From: an uncultured Eubacteriales bacterium
Lineage (GTDB): Bacteria > Bacillota > Clostridia > Oscillospirales > Acutalibacteraceae
Assembly (NCBI GenBank): GCA_900321515.1
Contig: ONWI01000245.1
Location: 1 to 6,642, forward strand
DNA: 6,642 bases
Direction of reading: 5' to 3'
Positions 1-5,921 of this stretch are shown in pieces. The notes beneath the pieces are model-generated. The model did no database searches, had not been told where the DNA came from, and saw nothing but the letters and a program-made list of their open reading frames with translations. Both the position numbers and the translations under genes were made by a program. The first letter of the stretch is position 1. Each line of letters begins with the position of its first letter.

Positions 1-2
1 CG

Positions 3-83
3 GCTCCGCCGAGCTTGGGGGCTCTGCCCCACCGCTCCGCAAGGGCTCTGCCCTTGACCTGCCAGGAGGGCCAGCCCCCCTGG
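3..83. repeat. Cluster of GC-rich short hairpins (REP-like intergenic element)
   Basis: Four hairpins follow one another. They are GCTC/GAGC at 3-6 and 11-14; GGGGC/GCCCC at 18-22 and 26-30 around a TCT loop; CAAGGGC/GCCCTTG at 40-46 and 50-56, again around TCT; and CCAGGAGGG/CCCCCCTGG at 62-70 and 75-83 with one A-C mismatch (67/78). The shared TCT loop and near-identical stem pattern of the two middle hairpins suggest internal duplication. The block is much richer in G+C than the DNA that follows it. Similar hairpin blocks are common between genes in Oscillospirales genomes, which is family knowledge and not checked here. It may continue left of the window. It lies downstream of galK and could help end or stabilise the galK transcript, but it lacks a T-run on that strand, so I do not call it an intrinsic terminator. 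Confidence 0.7.
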
Positions 84-171
84 ACTCCCATTATTGGCGC
101 TGCGCGCTTTCCTTTTTCATTTTAGTGCATGATATAACAGTAGGTATCGAATGCTGTTTTCTCTTTACCGA

Positions 172-1353
172 TTATAACCTTCGGGCACCATCTGACGGCG
201 TGACAACATAACTATCCGCACGAATACCGAACCGTGCTTCATATGCCGCGGTAATTTGCGCAATGAATTCTGTCACAGCTTCCGGTCGGACAAGGTTCAC
301 AGTGCATCCACCGAATCCACCGCCCGTCATGCGTGCACCGAAGACCCCTTCCGTTTTCCAGGCGGTTTCCGCCAGAAAATCAAGTTCCTCACAGGACACC
401 TCATAATCGTCACGCAGTGAAAGGTGCGAATCCTTCATCAGTTGTCCGAACGTCTCGATATCGCCTTCTCGCAGCGCACGCGCTGCCTGAAGTGTGCGCG
501 AGTTTTCATAAACCGCGTGGTGCGCGCGGCGCCGGCAGATTTCATCGGGAATGGCTTGTCGCCGCTGTTCAAACGCTTCCGGGGTGAGCGAACAGAGCGA
601 TGGGATTTTCTCGCCGCTCTCGCAAAGTGCCGCCAGCGCGGATTCACATTCCCTCCGGCGGTCATTGTAAGCAGAAGACGCCAGCGAATGCTTCACTCCG
701 CTGTTGATGATGACAACCGAGACCATTGAACTGTCGATTGGAGCGTATTCGCAGGCAAGCGTATGTGTGTCAAGCATCAGCGCGTGATGCCTGCGCCCCA
801 TCGCACTGGCAAACTGATCCATGATACCGCAATTCACACCGATAAAGCGATTCTCGGCAAACTGCCCCATTACCGCGATTTGCTGCGGCGTGACGGGAAT
901 AGCAAACAATTCCTTAAGCAATGTACCGGTCAGCACCTCCAGGGCTGCGGAAGAGGACAAGCCCGCCCCGTCGGGAAGATTACCGTCAAAGACCACATCC
1001 GCGCCGCACGGAAGCGAATAGCCGAATGCAATAAATGTGCATATCACGCCCTTGGGATAATCCGTCCAGCGCCCGTCGGATTTCCATGAAGTACTGTCCC
1101 AGACGATCACACCATCGGATTGGAAATTACGAGAATAAAAGCGCCATGTACCGTCGCATCGCGGTGCTGCTGCTGCTGTAATCCCCAGATGAATCGCGCA
1201 CGGAAAGACTCTGCCGCCGTTATAATCGGTATGTTCGCCGATGAGATTGATCCGTCCCGGTGCAAAGCAGCACAGCGTTGGGGAATAGCCGAAGATTTCA
1301 GAAAATAGCATTGCAACGCCACTTCCGTCCCGCAGAAGATTGTCATTTTGCAT
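172..1353 (-). CDS. galK: Galactokinase (GHMP kinase family)
   Basis: Phosphorylates alpha-D-galactose with ATP to galactose-1-phosphate, the first committed step of the Leloir pathway; cytoplasmic. All galactokinase marks are present (numbering from the chosen start, 393 residues). The sugar-binding signature GRINLIGEHTDYN is at 33-45, with catalytic Arg34. The GHMP ATP-binding loop GAGLSSSAALEV is at 129-140. The catalytic Asp is D179 in the MDQF motif. The C-terminal motif TGGGFGG is at 343-349. Length is normal for the family. Two in-frame ATGs lie six bases apart (1359 and 1353). The AGGAGG at 1366-1361 sits 1 base from the first and 7 from the second, so I chose the second. The gene has its own promoter and is divergent from the polysaccharide operon. 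galT and galE are not in the window, so the rest of the pathway must be encoded elsewhere. No frameshift or missing motif is seen. Confidence 0.96.
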   Translation of the reverse strand: MQNDNLLRDGSGVAMLFSEIFGYSPTLCCFAPGRINLIGEHTDYNGGRVFPCAIHLGITAAAAPRCDGTWRFYSRNFQSDGVIVWDSTSWKSDGRWTDYPKGVICTFIAFGYSLPCGADVVFDGNLPDGAGLSSSAALEVLTGTLLKELFAIPVTPQQIAVMGQFAENRFIGVNCGIMDQFASAMGRRHHALMLDTHTLACEYAPIDSSMVSVVIINSGVKHSLASSAYNDRRRECESALAALCESGEKIPSLCSLTPEAFEQRRQAIPDEICRRRAHHAVYENSRTLQAARALREGDIETFGQLMKDSHLSLRDDYEVSCEELDFLAETAWKTEGVFGARMTGGGFGGCTVNLVRPEAVTEFIAQITAAYEARFGIRADSYVVTPSDGARRL

Positions 1354-1360
1354 TATCATT

Positions 1361-1366
1361 CCTCCT
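1361..1366 (-). promoter_or_regulatory. Ribosome binding site of galK (decides the start)
   Basis: The minus strand reads AGGAGG here, a perfect Shine-Dalgarno sequence. It ends one base before the ATG at 1359, too close for normal initiation, and seven bases before the ATG at 1353, which is ideal. It therefore favours the downstream start. Confidence 0.85.
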
Positions 1367-1391
1367 TGTGTTCGATGTTTTTATGCTTATT

Positions 1392-1420
1392 ATTATAAAC
1401 GATTGCCACCGGAAAAGCAA
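1392..1420 (-). promoter_or_regulatory. Sigma-A promoter of galK
   Basis: On the minus strand, TTGCTT (1420-1415) is followed after exactly 17 bases by a perfect TATAAT (1397-1392). Transcription would start near 1385 and give a leader of about 30 bases, just enough for the AGGAGG site. No operator overlapping the promoter is evident. Confidence 0.8.
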
Positions 1421-1651
1421 CATAAAAAATGGTATAACTGAAAAAGGCGGGTTCCGGACAGAAAGCCTAAATAGGCAGAAGAGACGGAGCAAATATGTCT
1501 TTTGGCGAAACAGAAACTACTCGAAATATTGGTAAGCCGTTTCTTAACAAAACCGTTGCATTCGGAATAATGTACAAAAAGAACACTTCACCGAATATTT
1601 TTTTCTTTATCGAATGTCTTTTAAAGATACATTAAAAGTAAGGTCAACGTA

Positions 1652-1680
1652 TTGATTTTTACTTTGATTCGTGTTATAAT
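1652..1680 (+). promoter_or_regulatory. Sigma-A promoter of the polysaccharide operon
   Basis: TTGATT at 1652-1657 is followed after exactly 17 bases by a perfect TATAAT at 1675-1680. A TG at 1672-1673 gives an extended -10 (TGTTATAAT). Transcription would start near 1687, leaving a leader of about 134 bases before the first gene. A 13-base inverted repeat, TATAA-TAA-TTATA, at 1693-1705 lies just past the predicted start and could be an operator or simply AT-rich sequence. Confidence 0.85.
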
Positions 1681-1686
1681 TTCGAG

Positions 1687-1820
1687 AAGTAATATAATAA
1701 TTATACTGTTCTGAAGGGTCTGCTTTGCGCCTCAAAGCCAAAATCCGCTAATTCCTGACGGATTGACGGAGCGCGCTCCGGCTTTTCGGATTAAAACGGT
1801 AACGGAGTGATTTCTGAATA
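1687..1820 (+). promoter_or_regulatory. Structured 5' leader of the polysaccharide operon, possible translational switch
   Basis: Seen: hairpin GCTTTG/CAAAGC (1722-1727 and 1733-1738); AATCCG (1742-1747), which can pair with either of two identical CGGATT copies (1759-1764 or 1787-1792); and the palindrome CGGAGCGCGCTCCG (1767-1780). The Shine-Dalgarno sequence of the first gene is CGGAG at 1803-1807, the same five bases as the left arm of that palindrome. The right arm CTCCG (1776-1780) can therefore pair either with its own left arm or with the ribosome binding site. The second pairing extends to seven pairs with one G-U (1774-1780 with 1803-1809). Inferred: competing folds could open or close translation. 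No known riboswitch class is recognised. The stems are short, so chance pairing is possible. The Shine-Dalgarno sequence is 13 bases from the ATG, longer than usual. Confidence 0.45.
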
Positions 1821-2453
1821 ATGTACGAAAAGATTTTCAAACGACTGATTGATATCCTTCTGTCCGCATGCGGATTAATTGTGCTCAGCTGGCTTTATCT
1901 GCTGATTGCCCTTGCCATCGTGATTGACGATCCCGGTCCGGTAATGTTCACTCAGAAGCGGGTCGGCAAGGGCAAGACCTACTTTCAACTGCACAAGTTC
2001 CGGAGCATGAAGATGTCCACCCCTCACGATATGCCTACACATCTGCTTGAAAATCCTGAACAGTACATAACCCGTGTCGGCAAGTTCCTCCGCAAGTCAA
2101 GTCTTGATGAGTTGCCGCAGATTTGGGATATCTTTACGGGAAAGATGACTATCATCGGCCCGCGCCCCGCGCTGTGGAATCAGGACGACCTCGTAGCGGA
2201 GCGCGACAGGTACGGTGCAAATGACGTCGCCCCCGGTCTGACCGGCTGGGCACAGATCAACGGCCGCGACGAGCTGGAAATTCCGATAAAGGCAAAACTC
2301 GACGGAGATTATGTCAAGGCATTGAAAGCCGGCGGCTTCAAAGCATTAGCCATGGATATCAGATGCTTCTTCGGCACGATTATCAGCGTACTCAGGCATG
2401 ACGGAGTCGTAGAAGGCGGCACAGGGGAGTTGCAGAGGCATGAGTCAAACTAA
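1821..2453 (+). CDS. Monotopic phosphoglycosyl transferase (initiating sugar transferase, PglC/WcaJ-type domain)
   Basis: Transfers a sugar-1-phosphate from a nucleotide sugar to undecaprenyl phosphate, starting the lipid-linked repeat unit at the inner face of the membrane. The 210-residue protein is the short, single-domain form without the extra membrane helices of WbaP. Residues 12-35 form the hydrophobic re-entrant helix. DPGPVMFTQ (37-45) and the KFRSM segment (59-63) follow. The catalytic Asp-Glu pair is D96-E97 in SSLDELPQ, with GPRP at 113-116 and PGLTGWAQINGR further on, ending in the GVVEGGTGE tail frequent in clostridial members. An oddity: residues 23-24 are Ser-Trp, where PglC has a Ser-Pro helix break. 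The ATG at 1821 is the only reasonable start, since an in-frame stop lies just upstream. It is the first gene of the operon and overlaps the next by 14 bases. Sugar specificity cannot be read directly. Confidence 0.93.
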   Translation: MYEKIFKRLIDILLSACGLIVLSWLYLLIALAIVIDDPGPVMFTQKRVGKGKTYFQLHKFRSMKMSTPHDMPTHLLENPEQYITRVGKFLRKSSLDELPQIWDIFTGKMTIIGPRPALWNQDDLVAERDRYGANDVAPGLTGWAQINGRDELEIPIKAKLDGDYVKALKAGGFKALAMDIRCFFGTIISVLRHDGVVEGGTGELQRHESN

Positions 2454-3285
2454 AAAAAGAGTGCTGATTACCGGCGCGAATTCATACATAGGCGATTCGT
2501 TCAGGCAGTATCTGGAGCAGTATCCGCAATCCTACGATGTCAATATCATCGACACAATAGGCTGGAATCCTGTGCCGGATGATTTCAGGGATTATGATGT
2601 GGTTTTTAATGTTGCGGGAATCGCACATATCAGGGAAACAGATGAAAACAGACATCTGTATTACGACGTTAACAGAGATCTGGCGATTAAAATCGCAAAA
2701 GCCGCAAAGTCATCAGGCGTAAAACAGCTGATACTTTTATCGAGCATGTCGGTTTACGGGCTGACAGTCGGTCATATCACAAAGAGTACTCTCCCCCGCC
2801 CCGTAAATGCATACGGCCAATCAAAGCTGCAGGCTGATACCGAAATTGAGACTCTTGCAGATGACACTTTCAGATTCGTCTGTCTCAGACCTCCTATGGT
2901 ATACGGAAAAAACTGCAAAGGCAATTATCAGCTTCTGAGAAAATTCGCTCTAAAGTCTCCACTGTTCCCCAAATACGTCAATAAGCGCTCCATGGTATTT
3001 ATCGGGAATCTCTGCGAATTTGTGAAGGAATGTATCGATCTGGAAAGGAGCGGTATGTTCTTCCCGCAAAACGCGGAATATACGGTTACGAGCGAAATGG
3101 TCAGGCTCATTGCGGAGGCTAACGGAAAAAAAATAAGGCTTACCGGGGCTTTCAACCCGGCAATAAAAATCGCTCCGGTGAATGTTGTCAAAAAAGTATT
3201 TGGCAGCCTGACTTACGAATTGACAGATACGGTCGGTAAATACGGATTTGCCGACAGCATCCGTATGACCGAGGGGAAACTCTGA
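2440..3285 (+). CDS. NAD(P)-dependent sugar-nucleotide reductase/epimerase, extended SDR, CapN-like
   Basis: Cytoplasmic Rossmann-fold enzyme acting on a nucleotide sugar; 281 residues. The dinucleotide-binding loop TGANSYIG is at 11-18. The catalytic set is Ser102 in SSMSVYG, Tyr125 and Lys129 in the YGQSK motif. RPPMVYG at 150-156 and the following CKGNYQLL segment recall S. aureus Cap5N/Cap8N, as does the later LERSGMFFPQ stretch; this comparison is from memory. CapN reduces the 4-keto intermediate made by the dehydratase CapD to give UDP-D-FucNAc. A 4-keto reductase for a 6-deoxy-HexNAc is therefore the favoured reading, with a UDP-sugar 4-epimerase as the alternative. No dehydratase is in the window. 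The start overlaps the end of the transferase gene by 14 bases, with AGGGGAG at 2423-2429 placed 10 bases upstream, so the two are probably co-translated. SDR class is certain; exact substrate is not. Confidence 0.85.
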   Translation: MSQTKKRVLITGANSYIGDSFRQYLEQYPQSYDVNIIDTIGWNPVPDDFRDYDVVFNVAGIAHIRETDENRHLYYDVNRDLAIKIAKAAKSSGVKQLILLSSMSVYGLTVGHITKSTLPRPVNAYGQSKLQADTEIETLADDTFRFVCLRPPMVYGKNCKGNYQLLRKFALKSPLFPKYVNKRSMVFIGNLCEFVKECIDLERSGMFFPQNAEYTVTSEMVRLIAEANGKKIRLTGAFNPAIKIAPVNVVKKVFGSLTYELTDTVGKYGFADSIRMTEGKL

Positions 3286-3297
3286 TATCACCCAAAT

Positions 3298-3304
3298 AGG
3301 GAGG
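3298..3304 (+). promoter_or_regulatory. Ribosome binding site of the GT4 gene
   Basis: AGGGAGG lies 7 bases before the ATG at 3312, the strongest Shine-Dalgarno sequence in the operon. It lies in the 26-base gap after the SDR gene, so this gene need not depend on translational coupling. Confidence 0.8.
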
Positions 3305-3311
3305 CGTATAA

Positions 3312-4475
3312 ATGAATCGTCCGTCATTTTCCAAAAAAGCACTTATCATTGCGTCAATGGCGTCAATGATTGATAATTTCAACAGGTCAAACATTGAGAT
3401 TCTCCACAATCTCGGCTATGAAATAACCTTAGCCGCGAGCTTCGGTCTTGAGGACAGCAACTCACAGGAAAAGAATAAGCAATTTTATGATGAAATGACC
3501 GCCAAGGGGTACAAGATTGTGCCTATTGACTTTTCCCGGTCCATGACAAATATCCGGCAGCAGATAAAATCCTACCGCCAGTTAAAAAAGCTGCTAAAGG
3601 ATAAATATGACCTAGTGCATTGTCATTCTCCCATATGCTCGGTTCTTACGCGACTGGCTTACAGGCGTTACAGGAAGGAATACAACGGACATATCATCTA
3701 TACAGCTCACGGCTTTCATTTTTACGACGGCGCGCCTCTGATGAACTGGGTTGTTTTTTACCCGGTGGAAAAGCTGATGAGCCGTTATACCGACGCGCTG
3801 ATTACCATCAATCGTGAGGATTATCAGCGGGCAAAGAAAAATTTCCACGCAAAACAGACTTTATATGTCCCCGGCGTGGGTGTGGATACCGGAAAATTTT
3901 CATCGTGCTGTATCGACGTTAAGGCCAAGAGAGAATCTATCGGTGTACCTGCCGACGCTTTTTTGCTTATGTCAGTAGGTGAACTCAACGACAACAAGAA
4001 TCAGGCTGTAATCGTAAGAGCGCTGGCTAAGCTCCATAATCCTGCCGTCCATTACGCGGTGGTGGGTATGGGTGACAATCACGACATGCTGCTGCAATTG
4101 GCTGGGGAATCGGGAGTCAGCGGTCAGCTTCACCTGCTCGGTTACAGAACCGACGTGCCGGAACTCTACAGGGCTGCCGATGTATGTGTTTTCCCATCAA
4201 TTCGTGAGGGACTTCCTGTTGCGGTTATTGAGGGAATGGCGGCGGGACTTCCGTTTGTCGCCTCAGAAAACCGCGGAACCGCCGATCTTCTCACCTCCGA
4301 CAACTCGATCATGTGCAGGTACGATGATGACGCTGCGTTTTGCGACGGAATCAGGGTGTTGATGGAGAACGAAGAACTCCGCAGGTCTATGGGGCAAAAT
4401 AATCAGGAGCAATCCGGTAAATACGATATCAGCGTCATACGAGGTATGATGACAGATATATATCGGAATATGTAA
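3312..4475 (+). CDS. Family 4 glycosyltransferase (GT-B fold)
   Basis: Retaining glycosyltransferase that probably adds a sugar to the lipid-linked intermediate on the cytoplasmic side of the membrane; 387 residues, normal for GT4. The N-terminal acceptor domain covers about 9-180, beginning with ALIIASMASMIDNF (10-23) and including TAHGFHFYDG (131-140). The C-terminal donor domain starts with SVGELNDNKNQ (221-231), followed by VVGMGD (250-255), and ends in the EX7E motif with E299 and E307 (REGLPVAVIEGMAAG), the usual nucleotide-sugar binding and catalytic signature. It follows the SDR gene by 26 bases. Position just after the initiating transferase and sugar-modifying enzyme fits a role as second-sugar transferase, as PglA has after PglC, but that is inference. 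Donor and linkage cannot be read from sequence. A 9-base tandem repeat encodes the ASMASM near the start. Confidence 0.92.
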   Translation: MNRPSFSKKALIIASMASMIDNFNRSNIEILHNLGYEITLAASFGLEDSNSQEKNKQFYDEMTAKGYKIVPIDFSRSMTNIRQQIKSYRQLKKLLKDKYDLVHCHSPICSVLTRLAYRRYRKEYNGHIIYTAHGFHFYDGAPLMNWVVFYPVEKLMSRYTDALITINREDYQRAKKNFHAKQTLYVPGVGVDTGKFSSCCIDVKAKRESIGVPADAFLLMSVGELNDNKNQAVIVRALAKLHNPAVHYAVVGMGDNHDMLLQLAGESGVSGQLHLLGYRTDVPELYRAADVCVFPSIREGLPVAVIEGMAAGLPFVASENRGTADLLTSDNSIMCRYDDDAAFCDGIRVLMENEELRRSMGQNNQEQSGKYDISVIRGMMTDIYRNM

Positions 4476-4500
4476 GTTTATATCTGAAAAATATCCAATA

Positions 4501-4506
4501 AGGTGG
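4501..4506 (+). promoter_or_regulatory. Ribosome binding site of the polymerase gene (decides the start)
   Basis: AGGTGG lies 6 bases before the ATG at 4513 but only 3 bases before an in-frame TTG at 4510. The ATG is the better start on both spacing and codon. Confidence 0.75.
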
Positions 4507-4512
4507 GATTTG

Positions 4513-5913
4513 ATGAACAAAAGATCCGACAGTAATTTTATTCAGGGCTTTTTGCTTTCTTATTTATTCCTGCTGTTGAGCAGCACCGTATCTGTCTGTA
4601 TTCTCTATGATAAAACAAGGCCCGAGTATTATAACAATTTATGGCTGCTCCCAATGATTTTCGGAGGGTTTGTGTGGGCTTTTACATTAATATTCCGTAA
4701 AACATGGAGCAATTTATCCACTGTAGCCGTTATCGGTATTTTCTCCATCCGAAATGTAATTACTCCGTTTATAATGTTTCTGGGCGATTACAAGGGCTAC
4801 TTCAGATTTCTTTCGGTAGAAAATGTAAACAAAGGCATTTTACTGATGCTTGTGGAATCATTGATTCTGATTGTTTACACATCATTTAAAATAAACAAGG
4901 TTAATCATACTCCTTCCCTTTCATCTTTGGACCTGAATACAAATACCACAGAAACAGCATTGTTTTTTATTTCACTTTTAATTTTTGTAGGCGTATGGGT
5001 GATAAGACCCGACTTCTTTTCCGGCTTCAAAAATGTTTTCAGCTCTACGGATATTCGTGTGGCAGAAGTTGAAGACAGCGCAAAGGGCATTTTATATACT
5101 CTTTTTTCCTTTTTGTTTCCATTAGCCTATCTAAATATATGTCTGTTTTTGATCAAAAAAATCAATTTCGGCATAATAAGCTCAAAGTTGATTAAAACCT
5201 TGCTGAATCTTATGGTAATCAGTATTCCGTTGTTTTTCATGAACAACAGCGACGGATTCACCCTCATTTGCGTGACATCGCTGGCACTTATCGTCTATCG
5301 CATAGGCGGCATCAATAAAGCGACGTTTTATATTGTAATCGGCGGTACGCTTATGACGGTCTTTCTGTACATCCTTCTTATGGTTGCAAGTATGTCCTTC
5401 GGCGCAAAAAATCTCACCACGCTCAATCAGCTTTCCAGGGCATTTCAGGCGTATTTCCCGGGCGTCTGCAACTTTGCGGGATTTTTCAATATGAGAGACT
5501 ACAATAAGTTGGATACTCTTTTCTATGACGTATATTCGACCATTCCATTCCGCAATACGATTTTCGGTGTGCAGTCTGACAGACGCCTGGTGGTTCTGTA
5601 TACCGCGCAAAACGCTGCTCCGTCACACATTATTCCCTGTATCTGTCAGCTTTTTGCCTATCTTTCCGTACTTGCTCCTTTTGTCGAATGTCTGTTTATC
5701 AAGGGGTGTATCAAAAGCTACGAAAAAACCAAACGGGAAACCAGCATATATAAACTTTTCAATTTTTACATGCTTTTCATCTATTTTGCGCTGACTCCCA
5801 TCATGTACAACGGCACGATTTTTCTCACCAGATGTATGCAGACCATTTTCCCGATGATGCTGTTAGCGGCGTTTTTCTCCCGTAACCAGAAACAAAAAAC
5901 AATTGAAGCGTGA
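4513..5913 (+). CDS. Wzy-like oligosaccharide repeat-unit polymerase, polytopic membrane protein
   Basis: Very hydrophobic protein of 466 residues (from the ATG). I count about 11-12 membrane segments, roughly at 12-32, 43-61, 68-90, 107-124, 148-164, 193-215, 229-243, 247-263, 270-294, 375-397, 414-431 and 441-457. The longest soluble stretch is 295-374, between the ninth and tenth segments. One large outer loop near the C-terminal side is typical of Wzy polymerases, where it helps join exported repeat units. No sequence motif is decisive; the call rests on topology, size and position among capsule-type glycosyltransferases. A flippase (Wzx) is less likely, since those usually have evenly spaced helices without such a loop. 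Base composition is markedly AT-rich (18 G+C in the 60 bases 4921-4980), as is common for wzy genes, which vary and move between strains. It follows the GT4 gene after 37 bases and its stop overlaps the next gene's ribosome binding site. Confidence 0.8.
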   Translation: MNKRSDSNFIQGFLLSYLFLLLSSTVSVCILYDKTRPEYYNNLWLLPMIFGGFVWAFTLIFRKTWSNLSTVAVIGIFSIRNVITPFIMFLGDYKGYFRFLSVENVNKGILLMLVESLILIVYTSFKINKVNHTPSLSSLDLNTNTTETALFFISLLIFVGVWVIRPDFFSGFKNVFSSTDIRVAEVEDSAKGILYTLFSFLFPLAYLNICLFLIKKINFGIISSKLIKTLLNLMVISIPLFFMNNSDGFTLICVTSLALIVYRIGGINKATFYIVIGGTLMTVFLYILLMVASMSFGAKNLTTLNQLSRAFQAYFPGVCNFAGFFNMRDYNKLDTLFYDVYSTIPFRNTIFGVQSDRRLVVLYTAQNAAPSHIIPCICQLFAYLSVLAPFVECLFIKGCIKSYEKTKRETSIYKLFNFYMLFIYFALTPIMYNGTIFLTRCMQTIFPMMLLAAFFSRNQKQKTIEA

Positions 5914-5921
5914 GGTGCTTT

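Larger units (their letters stand above)
1354..1820. other. 467-base divergent intergenic region, no gene
   Basis: This gap separates galK (leftward) from the polysaccharide operon (rightward). It holds the galK ribosome binding site and promoter (1361-1420), the operon promoter (1652-1680) and a structured operon leader (about 1687-1820). The middle part, 1421-1651, is AT-rich and has no convincing coding frame with a ribosome binding site. It contains a perfect 12-base palindrome, GCCTAAATAGGC, at 1465-1476, and a wide inverted repeat ATTCGG/CCGAAT (1560-1565 and 1591-1596) followed by a run of seven Ts. Either could be a regulator site, but nothing in the sequence proves it. Confidence 0.75.

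Noticed and set aside
96..117. Short hairpin GGCGC-TGC-GCGCT followed by a T-rich stretch, terminator-like on the plus strand
   Set aside because: The stem is only four Watson-Crick pairs plus one G-U and the T-run is interrupted by CC. There is no plus-strand gene in the window for it to end.
136..160. AACAG/CTGTT inverted repeat followed by Ts near the galK stop
   Set aside because: It has five AT-rich pairs with a 13-base loop, and the T-run lies on the plus strand, so it points the wrong way to end galK.
763..1089. A 108-residue plus-strand reading frame inside galK
   Set aside because: It is antisense to the conserved GHMP and MDQF motifs of galactokinase and has no family features.
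1165..1178. Short run of GCT/CTG triplets in galK
   Set aside because: It encodes a few alanines in a variable part of the protein and is too short to suggest phase variation; being in triplets it would not shift the frame.
1260..1535. A 91-residue plus-strand reading frame covering the start of galK and its promoter
   Set aside because: It overlaps the galK 5' end and the galK promoter on the opposite strand, has no good ribosome binding site, and its composition looks like antisense translation.
1560..1604. ATTCGG/CCGAAT inverted repeat followed by seven Ts
   Set aside because: The loop is 25 bases and the stem only six pairs, too weak for an intrinsic terminator, and no transcript is expected to enter from the left.
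3351..3368. Perfect 9-base tandem repeat GCGTCAATG in the GT4 gene
   Set aside because: It encodes ASMASM inside the N-terminal ASxASMID-type segment that I recall from related GT4 proteins, so it is probably a conserved coding feature and not a recent expansion.
5182..5610. A 142-residue minus-strand reading frame inside the polymerase gene
   Set aside because: It is fully antisense to a well-supported membrane protein gene, has no recognisable domain and is rich in His, Arg and Lys as expected from reading hydrophobic codons backwards.
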